In this document: in pieces, positions 14,300 through 16,316 of the stretch
Layout of the letters: every line of letters starts with the position of its first letter
Position numbering within the stretch: position 1 is the stretch's first letter
Source of the DNA: an uncultured Bacteroidales bacterium
GTDB lineage: Bacteria > Bacteroidota > Bacteroidia > Bacteroidales > Paludibacteraceae
Length of the DNA stretch: 16,316 nt
Assembly (NCBI GenBank): GCA_903929065.1
Contig: CAIYTJ010000718.1
Location: 1-16,316, forward strand
Direction of reading: 5' to 3'
Notes under the pieces: model-generated
Told to the model about the DNA's origin: nothing
The model's input: the letters and a program-made list of their open reading frames with translations, nothing else
The model's database searches: none
Position numbers and translations under genes: made by a program

Positions 14300-14668
14300 A
14301 CAATCTTTACAATAATAATATCTCTTTATATTGCCAAAAGGAATGGTAACCAACAGTGATAAAATCACACCTAAAACCTTCCATCCTTTTCTATTTCCAA
14401 AACCAAACTTGATATTTGATGAATTGCAATTCGGACAAACGAGAGGTTTTTCAATATCAGGCTGTTCGATTAATTTTGATGCTTTTTCCAAATCTTCTTC
14501 ATTAATCATTACCTGAATTCCTGCGTTCATCATTCCATTGTAAACTGGAACCAAAGTTGAAGAAATTTCATTCGTCAGAAAACATTCAATGCCATCATTT
14601 TCAAGATTATTCTTGAGAAAGTTTGCTTCTATTACTGAATCGCAAATTGTAAGTCTGATTATTGACAT
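14285..14668 (-). CDS. DUF2007 protein with zinc ribbon and membrane segment
   Basis: A 127-aa protein. Residues 1-70 match the DUF2007 fold (start IIRLTICDSVIEANFLKNNLENDGIECFL abbreviated here; key parts EANFLKNNL and GIQVMINEEDLEKA), described as a putative signal-transducing or PII-like domain without known function. Residues 78-81 (CPNC) and 121-124 (CKDC) form a zinc ribbon. Between them lies a hydrophobic stretch (VLGVILSLLVTIPFG) that could cross or touch the membrane. It follows the alcohol dehydrogenase stop by 22 nt and is probably co-transcribed with it. Function unknown. Confidence 0.78.
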   Translation of the reverse strand: MSIIRLTICDSVIEANFLKNNLENDGIECFLTNEISSTLVPVYNGMMNAGIQVMINEEDLEKASKLIEQPDIEKPLVCPNCNSSNIKFGFGNRKGWKVLGVILSLLVTIPFGNIKRYYYCKDCKTEF

Positions 14669-14690
14669 AATTAAAAAAACAAACTTGTTT

Positions 14691-15857
14691 CTACACCGCC
14701 AGTTCGTAAATTTTCCTTACATCTTCTTCGGTCAATTTCACGAAGCTGCCCATTGTTTTATTGCCAAGACCTAAGGTTTTTACCATAACCGGAATATCTT
14801 CGGCTTTTGCTCCAAGTTGCGAGAAACGAATCGGCATTCCTATAGAAGTCATAAATTGTTCGTAACGTTTAATGCCCTGAAGTGCCGTTTTTTCCGGATC
14901 TTGAAAATCCATTTCACAACCCCAGACACGCACTGCAAATTGCGCAAAAAGCATAACATTCTGATGCATTACATATTTCATCCATGCCGGAAACATCACT
15001 GCCAATCCTGCTCCATGAGCCACATCGTACAAAGCCGACAGCTCATGTTCCAAATTGTGCGACGACCAATCGCTTTCGCGACCAACGCCGCAAGTGTCGT
15101 TATGCGCCACCATGCCTGCCCACATAAGGTTGGCACGAGCCTCATAATCATTCGGATTGGCCAATGCTTTTGGTGTTTCTTTAATTATCGTCAATAAAAT
15201 TCCTTCGCTGAGTCGATCGGTTATTTCCACATTTTTTGTATTGGTAAAATAACGCTCCATCACATGAGCCATCATATCAGTCGTGCCACAAGCAGTTTGA
15301 TACGGAGGCAACGTGCAGGTAAGTTCCGGATTCAAAATGGAAAAAACCGGGCGCAATGGATCACCGTTGGCGGCGCGTTTCAACATTCCATTCTCGTGAG
15401 TAACCACTGTTCCCATTGAACCTTCACTTCCGGCAGCTGCAATGGTAAGAATAGTGGCGACGGGCAATGCTTTTTCAATTCGTTTTCCTTCGTAAAAATC
15501 CCAGAAATCACCATCATAAACGGCTCCGAGCGCAATTGCTTTAGCAGAATCAATGGCACTTCCACCGCCAACTGCCAGAATGAAATCGATATTTTCTTTT
15601 TTGCAAATTTCTATTCCTTTGTAAACCAATCCACTGCGTGGATTTGGCTGAACGCCACCCAATTCAATCAGCGTAATATTTTCTGCTGCCAACGAAGCTT
15701 TCACCCTGTCAAGCAAACCACTTTTAATCACCGATCCACCACCAAAATGAACCAAAACTTTTGTGCCACCATAACGCTTAACCTGTTTTCCTGCCTGATT
15801 CTCGGTTCCTTTACCAAATATAAAATTGGTCGGACTGTGAAAATTAAAATTATCCAT
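14691..15857 (-). CDS. Iron-containing alcohol dehydrogenase (YqhD/BdhA-like)
   Basis: A 388-aa NAD(P)H-dependent group III alcohol dehydrogenase acting on aldehydes or alcohols in the cytoplasm. The cofactor-binding GGGS motif is at 39-42 and GGGSAIDSAKA at 97-107. The metal ligands Asp194, His198 (TTDMMAHVMERYF), His267 (SSHNLEHELSA) and His281 (VAHGAGL) have the same spacing as in E. coli YqhD. Full family length. It starts 24 nt after the stop of the upstream gene and is followed by the DUF2007 gene, so the three probably form one transcript. The physiological substrate cannot be read from sequence; butanol or broad aldehyde reduction is typical of close relatives. Confidence 0.92.
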   Translation of the reverse strand: MDNFNFHSPTNFIFGKGTENQAGKQVKRYGGTKVLVHFGGGSVIKSGLLDRVKASLAAENITLIELGGVQPNPRSGLVYKGIEICKKENIDFILAVGGGSAIDSAKAIALGAVYDGDFWDFYEGKRIEKALPVATILTIAAAGSEGSMGTVVTHENGMLKRAANGDPLRPVFSILNPELTCTLPPYQTACGTTDMMAHVMERYFTNTKNVEITDRLSEGILLTIIKETPKALANPNDYEARANLMWAGMVAHNDTCGVGRESDWSSHNLEHELSALYDVAHGAGLAVMFPAWMKYVMHQNVMLFAQFAVRVWGCEMDFQDPEKTALQGIKRYEQFMTSIGMPIRFSQLGAKAEDIPVMVKTLGLGNKTMGSFVKLTEEDVRKIYELAV

Positions 15858-15881
15858 ATACTTTCTATAAAATTTTGATTA

Positions 15882-16316
15882 TCAATTTATTTTCTTCAAT
15901 TTCTCTATTAAATTATTCAATTTCTCAAGTTTAATTACCGATGACTTCTGAATTTCAACAACGAATGCATTCGAATTAAAATCGCCTCTAACTGCTTCAA
16001 AATCTGCATTTTTATCATCTTCATTGCCATCAATTCCAAACCCTGTTCTGGCAATCTGGCTGAATTCTTTCTTTGCATCTCGCAAGATTAAATCGGTAAA
16101 AGTGATTTCTGCTTTTTTGCAGCTTTCCAACGCTGAAATAAGATTTTCCAACTTCAGGTTTCCAAGTAAATTAAGTGCAACGTTCCATGAATAATCTGAA
16201 TAATTTTGGAACATTCTGTTCAACTCTGATTGAATAGTTTCTATATTCATTCCATCTGATACAATTTGTTGAATCAATTTGTCAACTTCGCTTTTCGGAG
16301 CAAAAAGTCCGGCTAA
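15882..16316 (-). CDS. C-terminal part of a larger protein, possibly DUF4954 family (partial)
   Basis: The frame is open to the window edge: 13 more codons (LAGLFAPKSEVDK) precede the TTG at 16277, so the start lies outside and at least 144 aa are visible. The visible part is mostly helical and charged. Its end pattern (AKKEFSQIARTGFGIDGNEDD, then DFEAVRGDFNSN) reminds me of the C-terminus of DUF4954, a large Bacteroidota family with a beta-helix sugar-nucleotide-like core. That assignment is from memory of the pattern and is not secure. The gene is upstream of the alcohol dehydrogenase in the same direction, 24 nt apart. Confidence 0.55.
   Translation of the reverse strand, partial: LAGLFAPKSEVDKLIQQIVSDGMNIETIQSELNRMFQNYSDYSWNVALNLLGNLKLENLISALESCKKAEITFTDLILRDAKKEFSQIARTGFGIDGNEDDKNADFEAVRGDFNSNAFVVEIQKSSVIKLEKLNNLIEKLKKIN

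Noticed and set aside
1..16316. CRISPR array, insertion sequence, tRNA or rRNA
   Set aside because: No regularly spaced long repeats, transposase motifs, tRNA cloverleaf or rRNA sequence were seen. The heptamer arrays are too short and lack spacers.

Overview
The window looks like chromosomal DNA of a member of the Bacteroidota, probably Bacteroidales or Marinilabiliales. The base composition is AT-rich. Several intergenic regions carry the Bacteroidota promoter form (TTTG about 20 nt upstream of TAnnTTTG). One protease ends in a type IX secretion sorting domain, there is a serine palmitoyltransferase-like sphingolipid gene, and TonB C-terminal-domain proteins sit beside a BlaI/BlaR1 pair. 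I see no insertion sequence, CRISPR array, tRNA or rRNA, and no phage genes.

Layout. Positions 1-200 hold no gene, only a hairpin terminator. Positions 201-4291 are a minus-strand block: BlaI-type repressor, BlaR1-like M56 metallopeptidase (4-nt overlap), a terminator, then two secreted TonB-C repeat proteins with their own promoter. The divergent plus-strand block 4467-7810 holds a T9SS-secreted subtilase, xseA and folB. A terminator at 7812-7852 separates it from three minus-strand genes: a small membrane protein, an ABC-F ATPase and spt. Next come a plus-strand YkgJ-like cysteine-cluster gene converging on aroA (minus), then a plus-strand serine hydrolase divergent from aroA. The right end is a minus-strand run: a protein cut by the window edge (possibly DUF4954), an iron-containing alcohol dehydrogenase, and a DUF2007/zinc-ribbon protein.

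How the genes may work together. The most distinctive part is 201-4363. Upstream of blaI are two tandem dyads of the form TTACGAA-N3-TTCGTAA that flank and overlap the predicted -7 element, as expected for BlaI autorepression. The BlaR1 periplasmic tail carries a cut-down TonB-C domain followed by a ~58-residue module that resembles the end of a SusC-type receptor plug (YGxxAxNGxIxI). The same module recurs, paired with full TonB-C domains, in the two secreted proteins downstream: four module copies and four to five TonB-C copies in three neighbouring genes. This suggests an envelope-sensing system built from TonB and plug parts, not a beta-lactam resistance system. That functional reading is inference.

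The other genes are mostly housekeeping: DNA repair (xseA), folate (folB), chorismate (aroA), sphingolipid synthesis (spt) and a translation-type ABC-F ATPase. A second theme is short repeats with a 7-nt period at gene ends (6103-6144, 7406-7441, 11676-11760). The last forms an inverted pair that encodes the C-termini of two converging genes.
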